From: Saccharibacillus soli
GTDB taxonomy: Bacteria > Bacillota > Bacilli > Paenibacillales > Paenibacillaceae
Length of the DNA stretch: 64,000 nucleotides
Reading direction: 5' to 3'
Assembly: GCA_002189105.1 (NCBI GenBank)
Contig: NIOB01000002.1
Span: 496,001-560,000, forward strand
Made by a program: the position numbers and the translations under genes. This document shows, piece by piece, positions 34,129-43,178 of the stretch. Below the pieces are notes generated by a model, which saw only the letters and a program-made list of their open reading frames with translations, was not told where the DNA came from and did no database searches. Within the stretch, counting starts at the first letter, position 1; every line of letters begins with the position of its first letter.

Positions 34129-34965
34129 ATGGCTTACAACAAACCGCCGCAAATTGCGGAAGTCACCGTCGAAAATGGCGTTAAGAAAGCGCACAATCCG
34201 CTTTCCTCCGTCCTGATTCTCGGTTTCCTGGCTGGCGCATTCATCGCACTCGGCTTCCTGCTGGACATTCGGGTGATTGCCAACACACCCGCCGAATGGG
34301 GAAGCATGGCGAACTTCGTGGGTGCGGCGGTGTTCCCGGTTGGCCTCGTACTGGTTCTGCTTGCCGGTGGCGAGCTGCTGACAGGCAATATGATGGCTGT
34401 GCCGCTGGCTCGTATGGCACGCCGCATTACAACAGGGGAAATGTTTAAGAACCTCATCCTGATTACGCTGGCGAACTTTGCGGGTGCACTCTTCGTGGCT
34501 TATTTCTTCGGGCATGTCGTGGGTCTGACGGCTTCCGGCCCTTATCTCGACAAGCTGGTGGATATGGCGGGACACAAGATCGACAGCACCTTCCTGCAAT
34601 CGTTCATCTCGGGGATTGGCTGCAACTGGCTGGTCGCCCTGGCGGTATGGCTTAGTTACGGCGCAGACAACATGAGCGGCAAGATTCTGGGCATCTGGTT
34701 CCCGACCATGGCTTTTGTAGCCATTGGCTTCCAGCACGTTGTGGCGAATATGTTCCTGATCCCGGCGGCGATCTTTGAAGGTCATTTCACCTGGGCACAA
34801 TATCTGGGCAATTTTGTTCCGGTCTGGTTGGGCAATCTGACAGGAGGCGCGATCTTCGTCGCTGCCGCTTATTGGATGACCTATCTGCGCAAAACCGATG
34901 CAGCCAAGACTGAAGCGGCTGGACAGGGGGCATACGGCACGCCGGAGTTAAAAAAACACGCCTGA
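34129..34965 (+). CDS. Formate/nitrite transporter (FNT family)
   Basis: A 278-residue pentameric-channel protein with six transmembrane helices. Hallmarks are the omega-loop region GGELLTGNMMAVPLARMARR in the first half and ISGIGCNWLVALAVWLSYGA plus the pore histidine in FQHVVANMFLIP in the second. FNT channels move formate, nitrite or related small anions, often in fermentative or anaerobic metabolism. AAAGGGGAA lies about 8 nt before the ATG. The Rex-like box upstream agrees with redox control; Rex represses an FNT-type nirC gene in staphylococci. Confidence 0.95.
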   Translation: MAYNKPPQIAEVTVENGVKKAHNPLSSVLILGFLAGAFIALGFLLDIRVIANTPAEWGSMANFVGAAVFPVGLVLVLLAGGELLTGNMMAVPLARMARRITTGEMFKNLILITLANFAGALFVAYFFGHVVGLTASGPYLDKLVDMAGHKIDSTFLQSFISGIGCNWLVALAVWLSYGADNMSGKILGIWFPTMAFVAIGFQHVVANMFLIPAAIFEGHFTWAQYLGNFVPVWLGNLTGGAIFVAAAYWMTYLRKTDAAKTEAAGQGAYGTPELKKHA

Positions 34966-35033
34966 TTCAGCAGCAGGTGTGACGCCCATCCAACTCTTCT
35001 ACACACCGATAAGTTGATCCTGCTCTGAAAGGA

Positions 35034-35065
35034 AGAACCCGCGTCTGGGCGACGGGTTCTTTTTT
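35034..35065 (+). terminator. Rho-independent terminator
   Basis: AGAACCCG/CGGGTTCT hairpin followed by T5. Confidence 0.9.
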
Positions 35066-35316
35066 GCGTTTCCCGATCTTTCAATCAGCAGCCATAGGGA
35101 GAAAAGGCGAAAACTTTGCTGCGATTTCTACCCTTTTTCAGCATGGAGTCCTGGATTATGCTCGTTGTATCGGAAGTACAGAATCTGGACAGACAGATGT
35201 CCCAGTCCCAAAGGTAACATACTCAGGGAAGCGAACAAATGATCGCGTTGGCGCGCGGATGGACACGACAGCGGATGAATATTGAGATGAACATGAATCA
35301 GAGGAGGATGAACCAG

Positions 35317-35472
35317 ATGGACGCACAGCACCCGTATATGTTGGAGAAGTTGAGGGAAGGAGAGAAGGAGCGCCTTCTCGAAGTGGATCGGAACCATTGG
35401 CGCAAAGCCCAGCAGGACGGTGAACGCAAGCATTGGCGCTGGGGAACCAGGCCGGGAGAAAGACGTCGATAA
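35317..35472 (+). CDS. Small charged hypothetical protein
   Basis: A 51-residue, strongly charged protein with repeated W/R-rich segments (NHWRKAQQD, KHWRWGTRPGERRR). GAGGAGG stands 9 nt before ATG 35317, and a strong terminator follows 28 nt after the stop, so a real short gene is likely. I do not recognise the family. The longer frame from 35239 lacks a ribosome site. Confidence 0.5.
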   Translation: MDAQHPYMLEKLREGEKERLLEVDRNHWRKAQQDGERKHWRWGTRPGERRR

Positions 35473-35500
35473 GGGGATGCGATCATCAATTGAACGCATC

Positions 35501-35536
35501 AAAAAAACGGTGCCGCATCCGTGCGGCACCGTTTTT
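35501..35536 (+). terminator. Rho-independent terminator
   Basis: AAAAACGGTGCCGCA/TGCGGCACCGTTTTT hairpin between the small charged gene and the convergent LOG-family gene. Confidence 0.92.
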
Positions 35537-35637
35537 GGTTTTTGTGCTTGAGCGGGATCGAGAATCAGAGGATTAAGGGAATGGAACTCCCCAGGTGTCG
35601 CCCCTTCTGCTTCATAGAGTGAGTGTCCCGACGAGGT

Positions 35638-36222
35638 TCAGGTACGTTCCTTGGTTAGAATCTGCGGCGGCTCAGGTGCCCGGTAAGCCTGCATCTGATC
35701 CAGCAGGGCAGCCGGTTCTTCCGCGGTCAGCATCATCTGTCGGTGCTGAACGGTTACGAAGCCTTCGCCAGTCATCCGATCGAACAGGGCGATAAGCGGA
35801 TCGTAGTAGCCCGCCGCGTTTAATACGCCGATCGGTTTCGTGTGCAGACCCAATTGAGCCCAGGTGAAAATCTCGAAATATTCTTCCATCGTGCCGGAGC
35901 CGCCGGGCAGGGTAATAAATCCTTCGGCCAACTCGGACATCTTGGCTTTGCGTTCGTGCATCGACTCGACCATAATCAGCTCCGTCAGGCCGGGATGGGC
36001 GATCTCGCGTGCCTGCATGAAGTGGGGCAGCACGCCAATCGCCTGTCCGCCATGCTCAAGTACGGCATCTGCGACCGCACCCATCAGGCCGAGGCGTGAG
36101 CCGCCGTATACGAGTGTAATCCCCCTCACAGCCAGCTCACGTCCCAACGCGCGGGCGCTCTCCATATACGCAGGCGAAGCTCCCTCTCTCGAACCGCAGA
36201 ATACGGCAATGCTGTTTGGCAT
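35638..36222 (-). CDS. LOG-family nucleotide phosphoribohydrolase (TIGR00730)
   Basis: A 194-residue Rossmann-fold protein of the LONELY GUY type. It starts SIAVFCGSREG, has YGGSRLGLMGAVADAVLEHG and carries the catalytic signature LPGGSGTMEEYFE preceded by MHERKAKM. Family members cleave nucleoside 5'-monophosphates at the N-glycosidic bond; in plants and some bacteria this releases active cytokinins. Whether this bacterium makes cytokinin or uses the enzyme in nucleotide housekeeping cannot be told. AGGAG lies 9 nt before the ATG. Confidence 0.93.
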   Translation of the reverse strand: MPNSIAVFCGSREGASPAYMESARALGRELAVRGITLVYGGSRLGLMGAVADAVLEHGGQAIGVLPHFMQAREIAHPGLTELIMVESMHERKAKMSELAEGFITLPGGSGTMEEYFEIFTWAQLGLHTKPIGVLNAAGYYDPLIALFDRMTGEGFVTVQHRQMMLTAEEPAALLDQMQAYRAPEPPQILTKERT

Positions 36223-36319
36223 GAATGAAGTCTCCTTTTAGTCGAAGAATCGGCTTGCATCTCATTCAGCATAGCACATGGCACAGACAGCGGACACCGA
36301 ACATCGGGTAAAAAAATGG

Positions 36320-36357
36320 AAAAAAGCACCCACAGCGCTTGGAAGCGTTCGGGGTGC
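36320..36357 (-). terminator. Terminator of the lipoprotein gene
   Basis: GCACCC/GGGTGC outer stem with inner AACGCTT/AAGCGCT pairing, followed on the minus strand by T6 and a second T-run. Confidence 0.85.
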
Positions 36358-36419
36358 GGCATAGGCATATAGATAAGTATATAGATGACGTGTAGATCAG
36401 GCAGAACTGCGCTGACTAT

Positions 36420-37226
36420 TCAATACTGCCAGGTATACACGGCCTTGCCCTGCTCATCGAGGCCCTCAATATATTGAAAGTCCTGATTTAACTGAGCCGG
36501 AACCAGATAGGTTGCCTGCTCCTTGTCGATCGGAATCTGGCGCTCACCGCCATCTTTGAAATGAACGACGATGGTATGGATGCGTTCGTCGTTTATCGTG
36601 CCGCCCATCCATTCGATTCCTGCCCGTTTCTCGCCTGAGCTGTTCTCGCCAAAACCCATTGAGCCATTGCCCGGAACAAAAGGAACCTCCTTGCCTTCAT
36701 CGTTTAGATCCGGCGAGAAGTCAAGACTGCCATATACATAAGATTGACCTTTGTTGGTTGCTATAACCGTGCCCATGTATTTGCGGCCTTTGTACACATA
36801 CGGAAATGAAGCAATGGTTCGTTCCCCATCCGTGAATTGAGAATCGATACGGACAGAAGGGACATGATGTTTGTAATCATAGGCCGCGCCCTCTTGGATA
36901 ATAGCTTCCAGTGATTTGCCGACAATCGGTTTCTGTTCTACAGTAAATGATCGGTTTCCTTCCAGGGAAACTTCATCCGCATCGCCGGTGGATTCTGTCT
37001 CCTGAACATTCGACCAGGCTGTCCGGGGCCGCGTTTTTTCGTTCTTTTTCCAGATGTAGCCGGAGCCTCCCGAGATATAACCGACGTAAGGCTGCTGCTG
37101 GTCGGGATACCGCTTAACATGGATAGAACGTTCAATAATCGATCGACCCACGGATTCGATGGGAGAGCAGGCACTTAGTAGCGTCACGCATAGAGCAAGG
37201 GGAAGCCAAACCTTTCTTGAAGACAT
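36420..37226 (-). CDS. Uncharacterised lipoprotein
   Basis: A 268-residue protein with a lipoprotein signal peptide: basic start MSSRK, hydrophobic core and lipobox LLSAC with Cys at residue 20. The mature part is hydrophilic and beta-rich (VGYISGGSGYIWKK, FPYVYKGRKYMGTVIA), without a domain I can name. It should be anchored on the outer face of the membrane. GGAGG lies upstream of the ATG. It is monocistronic, followed by the hairpin at 36320. Confidence 0.8.
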   Translation of the reverse strand: MSSRKVWLPLALCVTLLSACSPIESVGRSIIERSIHVKRYPDQQQPYVGYISGGSGYIWKKNEKTRPRTAWSNVQETESTGDADEVSLEGNRSFTVEQKPIVGKSLEAIIQEGAAYDYKHHVPSVRIDSQFTDGERTIASFPYVYKGRKYMGTVIATNKGQSYVYGSLDFSPDLNDEGKEVPFVPGNGSMGFGENSSGEKRAGIEWMGGTINDERIHTIVVHFKDGGERQIPIDKEQATYLVPAQLNQDFQYIEGLDEQGKAVYTWQY

Positions 37227-37319
37227 GATGAGTGATCCTCCTTCGATGCAGCAGGGCAGATAATGGGCGTAGTCTTATCTATTGAACGCACGTTTACTGG
37301 AAGAAGTTGGCGCAAAAAT

Positions 37320-37367
37320 AAATTAGCCTTCACAAGTCCGGGGGAAGGAGCTTGTGAAGGCTAATTT
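37320..37367. repeat. Perfect 17-bp inverted repeat in a gene-free gap
   Basis: Arms 37320-37336 and 37351-37367 are exactly complementary, with a 14-nt loop. On the minus strand the stem is followed by TATTTTT, so it could be a terminator for a minus-strand transcript; on the plus strand no T-run follows. No gene in the 37227-37627 gap explains it. Confidence 0.6.
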
Positions 37368-37486
37368 CGGGAGTGGTCCATGATATGGCAGTAGGAACAG
37401 TTCATGAAGGGGACATCACTTACTGTCTATTTGCCAATGCTCTTAAATACCCGCGAGCCAGTCGGATTGAAACACAGAGCGATTGA

Positions 37487-37524
37487 ACTTCCCAAAAATA
37501 TTTCATGGGGAAGTATGCTACAAT
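37487..37524 (+). promoter_or_regulatory. Promoter and possible operator of the MFS gene
   Basis: An extended -10 element (TGCTACAAT, -10 TACAAT at 37519-37524) is preceded by the inverted repeat ACTTCCC (37487-37493) and GGGAAGT (37508-37514), which covers the -35 area and could bind a repressor. Confidence 0.4.
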
Positions 37525-37627
37525 AAAATCCTGAAATCACTGTGGATTTGACCCAGGTAGGATTCTGTCTTTCCCGAGGGAAGTCAGGCGGCTTAAAGGT
37601 GAGAAAGAGAGAGGACAACGGACGTTC

Positions 37628-38830
37628 ATGAACTGGCTTCAACGATACCCAAGAGAGATTCAGGCGCTGCTGCTGGCCAGCCTGATTAATTCAACCGGCA
37701 GCGCACTCATGTGGCCGCTGACCACGATGTACGTGTTTGGAGAGTTGGGCCGCAGCATGCAGGATGCCGGGCTGGTCATCCTGCTGCAATCGCTGGGCGG
37801 CATCGCGGGACAGCTGGTTGGCGGTGCAATGTATCATCGAATTGGCGTCAAGAAGCTGCTGGTCGGTTCGCTGCTGATTAACGCCCTGGCGCTGTTCGCC
37901 CTGCCGATTGTCAGTACGCATTGGCCGCTGTATATGCTGACGATGCTGATTACCGGCTTTAGCAGCGCGATGACGCTGCCCGCCATTCAGGCGTTTGTCG
38001 GCTTCCGCTTCGCTTCGCGGCGGGGCGAGATTTTTAATACCATCTACGTAGGCAACAATATCGGCGTAGCGCTGGGCACCGCACTCAGCGGCCCGCTCGC
38101 AGAGATTTCTTTTCCGCTTACGTTTGTGCTCAATGGCGTCACCTGTCTGGTGTTCGCTGGATACTTCTTCGTCTACCTGAACCGAATTGACCGCCGGGAA
38201 GGAGGCCTGACCATTCAGGCCAAGACTACCAAGCGAGAAGGTCGGGCGCTGGCGCTGCTGATGAATACGCGCGTCTATCTGTATATGGGGCTGGGGGCGC
38301 TGTTTCTATGGCTGGGCAACTGCATCTGGAATGGAGGCATCTCTCCCACCATTCTCTCGTCAGGCCAACCCGCCTCCCATTACAGCATCCTATGGACGCT
38401 GAACGGCGTGTTGATCTTCGCGTTTCAGCCGCTGATCCTGTGGATCAAGCGCAGATTCGCTTCGCTGCCGGAGAGCCAGATGACAGCGGGAAGCCTGTTC
38501 TATCTGTCAGGTTATGTGGTGATCTTATGGATTCCTCATTACGGAGCCATGGTGCTGGCCATGATTCTGGCGACTGTTGGCGAGATGCTGTTCCAACCGG
38601 CGATGCCTGCCTTTATCTCTGAGCGCACGCAGGCCAACGCCCCATTCTATCTTGGAGTATCCGGTGGGATTGCCCAGGGAGGACGGGTGATCGGCCCATA
38701 TATCATGGGCGTCCTGTACGATCAGGGAGGATTGTCGCCAGTCGCTTGGCTGGCTGTAGCGTCAGCGGTTCTATCGTGTGGATTCTTCGTGTTGAATCAC
38801 CGGCTTCAGCGTTCCGCTCAGGCCGGGTAG
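37628..38830 (+). CDS. MFS transporter
   Basis: A 400-residue protein with about 12 transmembrane helices. The loop 2-3 motif is recognisable (GGAMYHRIGVKKLL) and loop 8-9 is basic (KRRFASLPESQ). It resembles YttB/MdtH-like drug or metabolite exporters, but no substrate can be assigned. The ATG at 37628 follows GAGAGGA. The GNAT gene begins 74 nt downstream on the same strand, so the two may be co-transcribed. Confidence 0.88.
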   Translation: MNWLQRYPREIQALLLASLINSTGSALMWPLTTMYVFGELGRSMQDAGLVILLQSLGGIAGQLVGGAMYHRIGVKKLLVGSLLINALALFALPIVSTHWPLYMLTMLITGFSSAMTLPAIQAFVGFRFASRRGEIFNTIYVGNNIGVALGTALSGPLAEISFPLTFVLNGVTCLVFAGYFFVYLNRIDRREGGLTIQAKTTKREGRALALLMNTRVYLYMGLGALFLWLGNCIWNGGISPTILSSGQPASHYSILWTLNGVLIFAFQPLILWIKRRFASLPESQMTAGSLFYLSGYVVILWIPHYGAMVLAMILATVGEMLFQPAMPAFISERTQANAPFYLGVSGGIAQGGRVIGPYIMGVLYDQGGLSPVAWLAVASAVLSCGFFVLNHRLQRSAQAG

Positions 38831-38904
38831 GAGCAGATTCGGGAAGCTTGAAGACGAGCCGCGATTGGCAGAAGACGGCCCGTCCATTCGGAGGAGGAGC
38901 GGGG

Positions 38905-39405
38905 ATGAAGCGAATACAGGAAGGCGTCATCACAATTCGGGAATCGCAGGTCAAGGATGCCAAGCCGCTCATGCGGATTGATAAGCTGGTCTGGAATTCA
39001 CGCAACTCCCCACAGATTCCCGTGTGGAAGTCACGCACGCATTATCTGCGCAACTGCCCGCCGGAGAATCAGCTTGTGGCCGAATGGGACGGCGGGGTGG
39101 TCGGCTGTGTAGGCTGGCGCCCGCCGACGATGATGTTCAGCAACGCCCATGTGACGGAGCTGTATATCGCCGTGCATCCGTCTTATCAAGGGTATGGAAT
39201 CGGCCGACGCTTGATTGAGGCAGCCAAGATCCATAACCGGCATCGGGGGATCAAGAAGCTGCGTCTGCGAGTGCTCTCGACCAATGAGCGTGCGGTGCAG
39301 TTCTACCTGCGCTGCGGATTCACCGTGGAAGGGCGTCTGGAACGCGAATATCAGATTGACGGTCGGTATGTGGACGATATTCTGATGAGCTGCTGGCTGC
39401 TGTAG
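38905..39405 (+). CDS. GNAT-family N-acetyltransferase
   Basis: A 166-residue acetyltransferase. The acetyl-CoA loop is HPSYQGYGIGRRLIEAA (Q/RxxGxG/A), preceded by strand ELYIAVHP and followed by LRLRVLSTNERAVQFYLRCGF, the typical motif A/B order. ATG at 38905 has GGAGGAGGAGCGGGG immediately upstream; the frame extends into the MFS gene without a ribosome site. The acceptor substrate is unknown. Confidence 0.9.
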   Translation: MKRIQEGVITIRESQVKDAKPLMRIDKLVWNSRNSPQIPVWKSRTHYLRNCPPENQLVAEWDGGVVGCVGWRPPTMMFSNAHVTELYIAVHPSYQGYGIGRRLIEAAKIHNRHRGIKKLRLRVLSTNERAVQFYLRCGFTVEGRLEREYQIDGRYVDDILMSCWLL

Positions 39406-39487
39406 GGATTAAGGGGGACTTGAAATAGGGAAAGTCAGACGAGGAGCAAAGAAGCAAGGGTGCATTTAAGTCTTCCGGTCACCTGCA

Positions 39488-40045
39488 TTAGAGCAGCGGC
39501 CGTTTGACGCTCCATTCCTCCGCCAGCATCCCATAGACAGCGTGATCCACGTAGCCATGCTCCAGCCTCTCAGCCTGACGAAGCACACCCTCCAGCAGGA
39601 ACTGAAGACGTTCGGGAACCGCTCGGCTGCGGCTGTTCAGCGTGGCGCAGCGAATCTCCAAACGGTTCAGTTCAAGTTCGAGAAACGCATAGTCTACAAA
39701 GGCACGGGAAGCCAGCGACATCAGGCCGCGTCCTTCAAAGTCGGCGCCCAGCCAGTAACCGATCTGGGTTGAGCGGCTGCGCCAGTTGATCTCATGAAAG
39801 CCGATTACGCCTGCCAGACGGTCTCTTTCCCATAAGCCCGCAGTTACCGCATCATTGTCGGCATACAGCCGTGCAGCCGTAGCGATGAATTCTTCAGCAT
39901 CGGTGATCTCCTGAATCTGCTCGATCCAGGGCATCCAGGGCTGCAAGGTGTGACGGGAACCGCCAATCAGCTCCAACAGCTCACGGGCATGACCGCTGCG
40001 CAGGGGACGAAGGAACACGGATTCTTTTAAAGGCAAAATAAACAT
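39488..40045 (-). CDS. RimJ/RimL-type GNAT acetyltransferase
   Basis: A 185-residue acetyltransferase of the RimL/SpeG-like branch: VFLRPLRSGHARELLELI at the start, IGYWLGADFEGRGLMSLASRA as the acetyl-CoA region and LNRLEIRCATLNSRSRAVPE after it. RimL-type enzymes acetylate protein N termini or small amines. It converges on the preceding GNAT gene and is transcribed away from glnS. Confidence 0.9.
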   Translation of the reverse strand: MFILPLKESVFLRPLRSGHARELLELIGGSRHTLQPWMPWIEQIQEITDAEEFIATAARLYADNDAVTAGLWERDRLAGVIGFHEINWRSRSTQIGYWLGADFEGRGLMSLASRAFVDYAFLELELNRLEIRCATLNSRSRAVPERLQFLLEGVLRQAERLEHGYVDHAVYGMLAEEWSVKRPLL

Positions 40046-40259
40046 GGGCTGCGCTCCTTTTCGGACGGATTATGCCATTATGCTACTCTATCCCATCAGG
40101 TCCGTCAAAACCATGCAGTAATGGCGAATCTGCGAAAGCGGGCGTTTTTATTGAACGGTCGCGCCGATTTGCGTTATATTAAAATGCAGAAACCTTGCAG
40201 GCGAACGACGCATCGGAAAAAGGTTACAGAAATCCAGGAATAACGAAAGGTTGGTCATT

Positions 40260-41963
40260 GTGGAGAATCCGAAAACCCCACCGAATTTTATCAAAAGCAT
40301 TATTGAAGAAGACCTGAAGAACGGCAAGGTGAAGGAAGTCGTCACGCGTTTCCCGCCGGAGCCAAACGGATATATGCACATCGGTCATGTTCGCGCGATC
40401 TTTATCGATTTTGCGCTGGCGGATGAATTCGGCGGACGCACCAATCTGCGCTTCGACGATACCAACCCGGTCAAGGAAGACGTGGAATACGTCAACTCGA
40501 TCAAGGAAGACATCAAATGGCTGGGCTTTGAATGGGATGCCCAATATTATGCTTCCGACTATTTTGACGAGATGTATGATCGCGCCGTTCTGCTGATTAA
40601 GAAGGGCCTGGCCTATGTAGACGACCAATCGGCTGATGAGATCCGCGAGAACCGGGGAACCCTGACGGAGCCGGGTAAAAACAGCCCATTCCGTGATCGT
40701 TCCGTTGAAGAGAATCTGGATCTGTTCACGCGTATGAGAAACGGCGAGTTCCAAAATGGAGAGCGTGTGCTGCGCGCCAAGATCGACATGGCTTCACCCA
40801 ATATCAACCTGCGCGATCCCGTGATCTACCGCATCTCGCACACGACTCACCACAATACGGGCGATAAATGGTGCATCTATCCGATGTATACCTTCGCCCA
40901 TCCACTGGAAGACGCCATCGAAGGGGTCACCCACTCCCTCTGCTCGCTGGAGTTCGAGGATCAGCGTCCCTTCTACGACTGGGTTGTTCGGGAATGTGAG
41001 ATGGAGGCGCAGCCGCATCAATATGAATTTGGCCGCCTGAATGTCAGCACGATGGTCACCAGCAAGCGGAAGCTGCGCAAGCTGGTGGAAGAGAATCTGG
41101 TCGATGGCTGGGATGATCCACGTATGCCAACGGTCTCCGGGATGCGACGCCGCGGCTATACGCCGGAAGCGATCAAGGCGTTTATCTATGAAACAGGCAT
41201 CTCGCGCAGCCAGGGGCTGGTGGACATCCAGACGCTGGAGCATTTTGTACGCGAAGATCTGAAGCTCAAGGCCCCGCGTACGATGGCTGTTCTGCGTCCG
41301 TTGAAAGTGGTCATCACCAACTATCCGGAAGGCGAGAGCGAGCTGCTGCCTGCCGAAAACAATACGGAGAACGAAGCGATGGGCATCCGTCAGATTCCAT
41401 TCTCCCGTGAGATCTACATCGAGCAGGACGACTTCATGGAGGAGCCGCCAAGCAAATACTTCCGTCTGTTCCCAGGCAACGAAGTGCGTCTCAAGCACGC
41501 CTACTTCATCAAATGCCATGACTTCATCAAGGATGAGAACGGCGAAGTCGTCGAAATCCACTGCACGTATGATCCGGCAACCAAAAGCGGCAGTGACTTC
41601 AACGAACGCAAGGTCAAAGGCACGATTCACTGGGTGGACGCTTCGGCAGCGGTTCCGGCTGAATTCCGCCTGTATGAGCCTCTGCTGGGCGAAGACGAAG
41701 AGTCGGAAGAGCTGTCCACAGATGAGACGAACGATGTATCCGAGGGCGAAGTGGATGACTTCCTCAAGAAAGTCAACAAGGACTCGCTGAAGATCGTACA
41801 CGGCTTCGTGGAGCCACAGCTGCTGGATGCGAAGCCTCAGGACAAATTCCAGTTCTTCCGCCACGGTTATTTCAACGTCGATCCCAAGCTGTCGGAGCCG
41901 GGCAAGCCGGTATTTGGCCGCATCGTTTCGATGAAAAGCTCGTTCAAGCTGCCTAAAAAATAA
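40260..41963 (+). CDS. glnS: Glutaminyl-tRNA synthetase
   Basis: A 567-residue class Ic aminoacyl-tRNA synthetase that charges tRNA-Gln directly. It has the HIGH motif ([16 protein letters not shown]), the KMSKS equivalent [11 protein letters not shown], the GlnRS-type segment [21 protein letters not shown] and the C-terminal anticodon-binding beta barrels. Most Firmicutes lack GlnRS and use GluRS with GatCAB amidation, so its presence is notable, although several Paenibacillus relatives carry it. I choose GTG at 40260 because GAAAGG lies 9 nt upstream and abuts the alternative TTG. Confidence 0.95.
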   Translation: MENPKTPPNFIKSIIEEDLKNGKVKEVVTRFPPEPNGYMHIGHVRAIFIDFALADEFGGRTNLRFDDTNPVKEDVEYVNSIKEDIKWLGFEWDAQYYASDYFDEMYDRAVLLIKKGLAYVDDQSADEIRENRGTLTEPGKNSPFRDRSVEENLDLFTRMRNGEFQNGERVLRAKIDMASPNINLRDPVIYRISHTTHHNTGDKWCIYPMYTFAHPLEDAIEGVTHSLCSLEFEDQRPFYDWVVRECEMEAQPHQYEFGRLNVSTMVTSKRKLRKLVEENLVDGWDDPRMPTVSGMRRRGYTPEAIKAFIYETGISRSQGLVDIQTLEHFVREDLKLKAPRTMAVLRPLKVVITNYPEGESELLPAENNTENEAMGIRQIPFSREIYIEQDDFMEEPPSKYFRLFPGNEVRLKHAYFIKCHDFIKDENGEVVEIHCTYDPATKSGSDFNERKVKGTIHWVDASAAVPAEFRLYEPLLGEDEESEELSTDETNDVSEGEVDDFLKKVNKDSLKIVHGFVEPQLLDAKPQDKFQFFRHGYFNVDPKLSEPGKPVFGRIVSMKSSFKLPKK

Positions 41964-42005
41964 GTTCGTTCTCGCGCGAGTTCTTCGGCGTGATGCGGCA
42001 AGCAG

Positions 42006-42040
42006 GCCTGCCTTCCCAGCCGGGAAGCAGGCTTTTTTTA
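42006..42040 (+). terminator. Rho-independent terminator
   Basis: GCCTGCCTTCCC/GGGAAGCAGGC hairpin followed by T7. Confidence 0.93.
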
Positions 42041-42133
42041 TTTTTCGTGCTCGCCCTTTGGCTCCAGCCCGCACTCTCATTACGTTTGTCTCCGAATAAA
42101 AAAATCCCCTTCAAGCAAAGGTGACATGACTGT

Positions 42134-42158
42134 GTTTATTTCCAAAAATCGGGGGTTA
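42134..42158 (+). promoter_or_regulatory. Candidate sigma-B-type promoter of the first KGG gene
   Basis: GTTTAT (42134-42139), a 13-nt spacer, then GGGTTA (42153-42158), similar to the sigma-B consensus and with the same spacing as the candidate before Mn-catalase. Confidence 0.4.
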
Positions 42159-42214
42159 AAGTAAGGATGTCGCACCGAGACGCATCACACAACCATCATG
42201 AGGAGTGATTAAGA

Positions 42215-42574
42215 ATGGCAAACAACAACCAGAGTAACCGCAATGACAACGACGGCAAAATGACACGCGAAGAAGCGGGACGCATGGGCGGAGAAGCCAC
42301 CTCGAACAATCACGACCAAGAGTTCTATCAAGAGATTGGCAAGAAGGGCGGAGAGGCCACGGCCGATTCGCATGATTCCGATTTTTACAAGGAGATCGGT
42401 CAAAAAGGCGGAGAAGCAACTTCGGCCTCTCATGACAAAGAATTCTACCAGCAGATCGGCAGTGAAGGCGGCAAAGCGCGGGGCAATTCAAACAGTTCAG
42501 ACGACGATAACGACGGCAAAATGAGCCGGGAGGAAGCGGGGCGTAAAGGCGGACAAGCTCGCAAGAACGATTAA
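42215..42574 (+). CDS. KGG-repeat stress protein (GsiB-like), long form
   Basis: A 119-residue, highly hydrophilic protein built from repeats ending in Gly-Gly: GKMTREEAGRMGGEAT, FYQEIGKKGGEAT, FYKEIGQKGGEAT, FYQQIGSEGGKAR and GKMSREEAGRKGGQAR. KGG repeats define a family of general-stress, LEA-like proteins typified by B. subtilis GsiB, thought to protect against drying or osmotic stress. GAGGAGTG lies 10 nt before the ATG. It is followed by a shorter paralogue that has its own ribosome site. Confidence 0.93.
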   Translation: MANNNQSNRNDNDGKMTREEAGRMGGEATSNNHDQEFYQEIGKKGGEATADSHDSDFYKEIGQKGGEATSASHDKEFYQQIGSEGGKARGNSNSSDDDNDGKMSREEAGRKGGQARKND

Positions 42575-42694
42575 CGGTCTGCCCTCTCGCACCCTCAATC
42601 AACGACGGCACTCATTTTTTGCTCAATCATATGGATGAATATTCTTCTATAGTACATTGATTCCTGTTAAATCATCATTAAGGAGTGATTGAAC

Positions 42695-42940
42695 ATGGCA
42701 CGCAGCAGCGACAACTCGAACAATGATGGCAAAATGACACGTGAAGAAGCGGGACGTCTGGGCGGAGAAGCCACGGCGAACAATCACGACAAAGAATTCT
42801 ATCAGGAAATTGGCAAAAAGGGCGGCGAAGCACGCGGCAATTCCGATAGCTCAAGCGACAACAACGACGGCAAGATGAGTCGGGAAGAAGCGGGGCGTAA
42901 GGGCGGCGAAGCCAGAGCACGTCAGCGGGATAACGATTAG
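42695..42940 (+). CDS. KGG-repeat stress protein (GsiB-like), short form
   Basis: An 81-residue paralogue with two edge repeats (GKMTREEAGRLGGEAT and GKMSREEAGRKGGEAR) and one middle repeat (FYQEIGKKGGEAR) instead of three. AAGGAGTG is 8 nt upstream of ATG 42695. The near-identical repeat DNA suggests origin by duplication and repeat loss or gain. Confidence 0.93.
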   Translation: MARSSDNSNNDGKMTREEAGRLGGEATANNHDKEFYQEIGKKGGEARGNSDSSSDNNDGKMSREEAGRKGGEARARQRDND

Positions 42941-43054
42941 ACGATTAGATTAGAGAACCTTCATTCATAAACACAGGCACACGAATACAGGCGGCAAACG
43001 ACAAACCAGAACCAACTATAGCAGCCAATTCTGGAAGACGAGCATCGCATGGAA

Positions 43055-43098
43055 AGAACCCCTGCTTCTCCGGTATTCACCGGGAAGGCAGGGGTTCT
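43055..43098. terminator. Hairpin between convergent KGG and MFS genes
   Basis: AGAACCCCTGC/GCAGGGGTTCT with an inner CTTC..CCGG/CCGG..GAAG stem. It has short T-rich flanks on both strands and probably acts in both directions. Confidence 0.7.
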
Positions 43099-43178
43099 CT
43101 CATGATGACCGACCGCTGTCGGAAAATCGAGCGAAATGCAGAGAGTGACTACTCTTCGTTCAAGCTTCTTGCGTGGGG

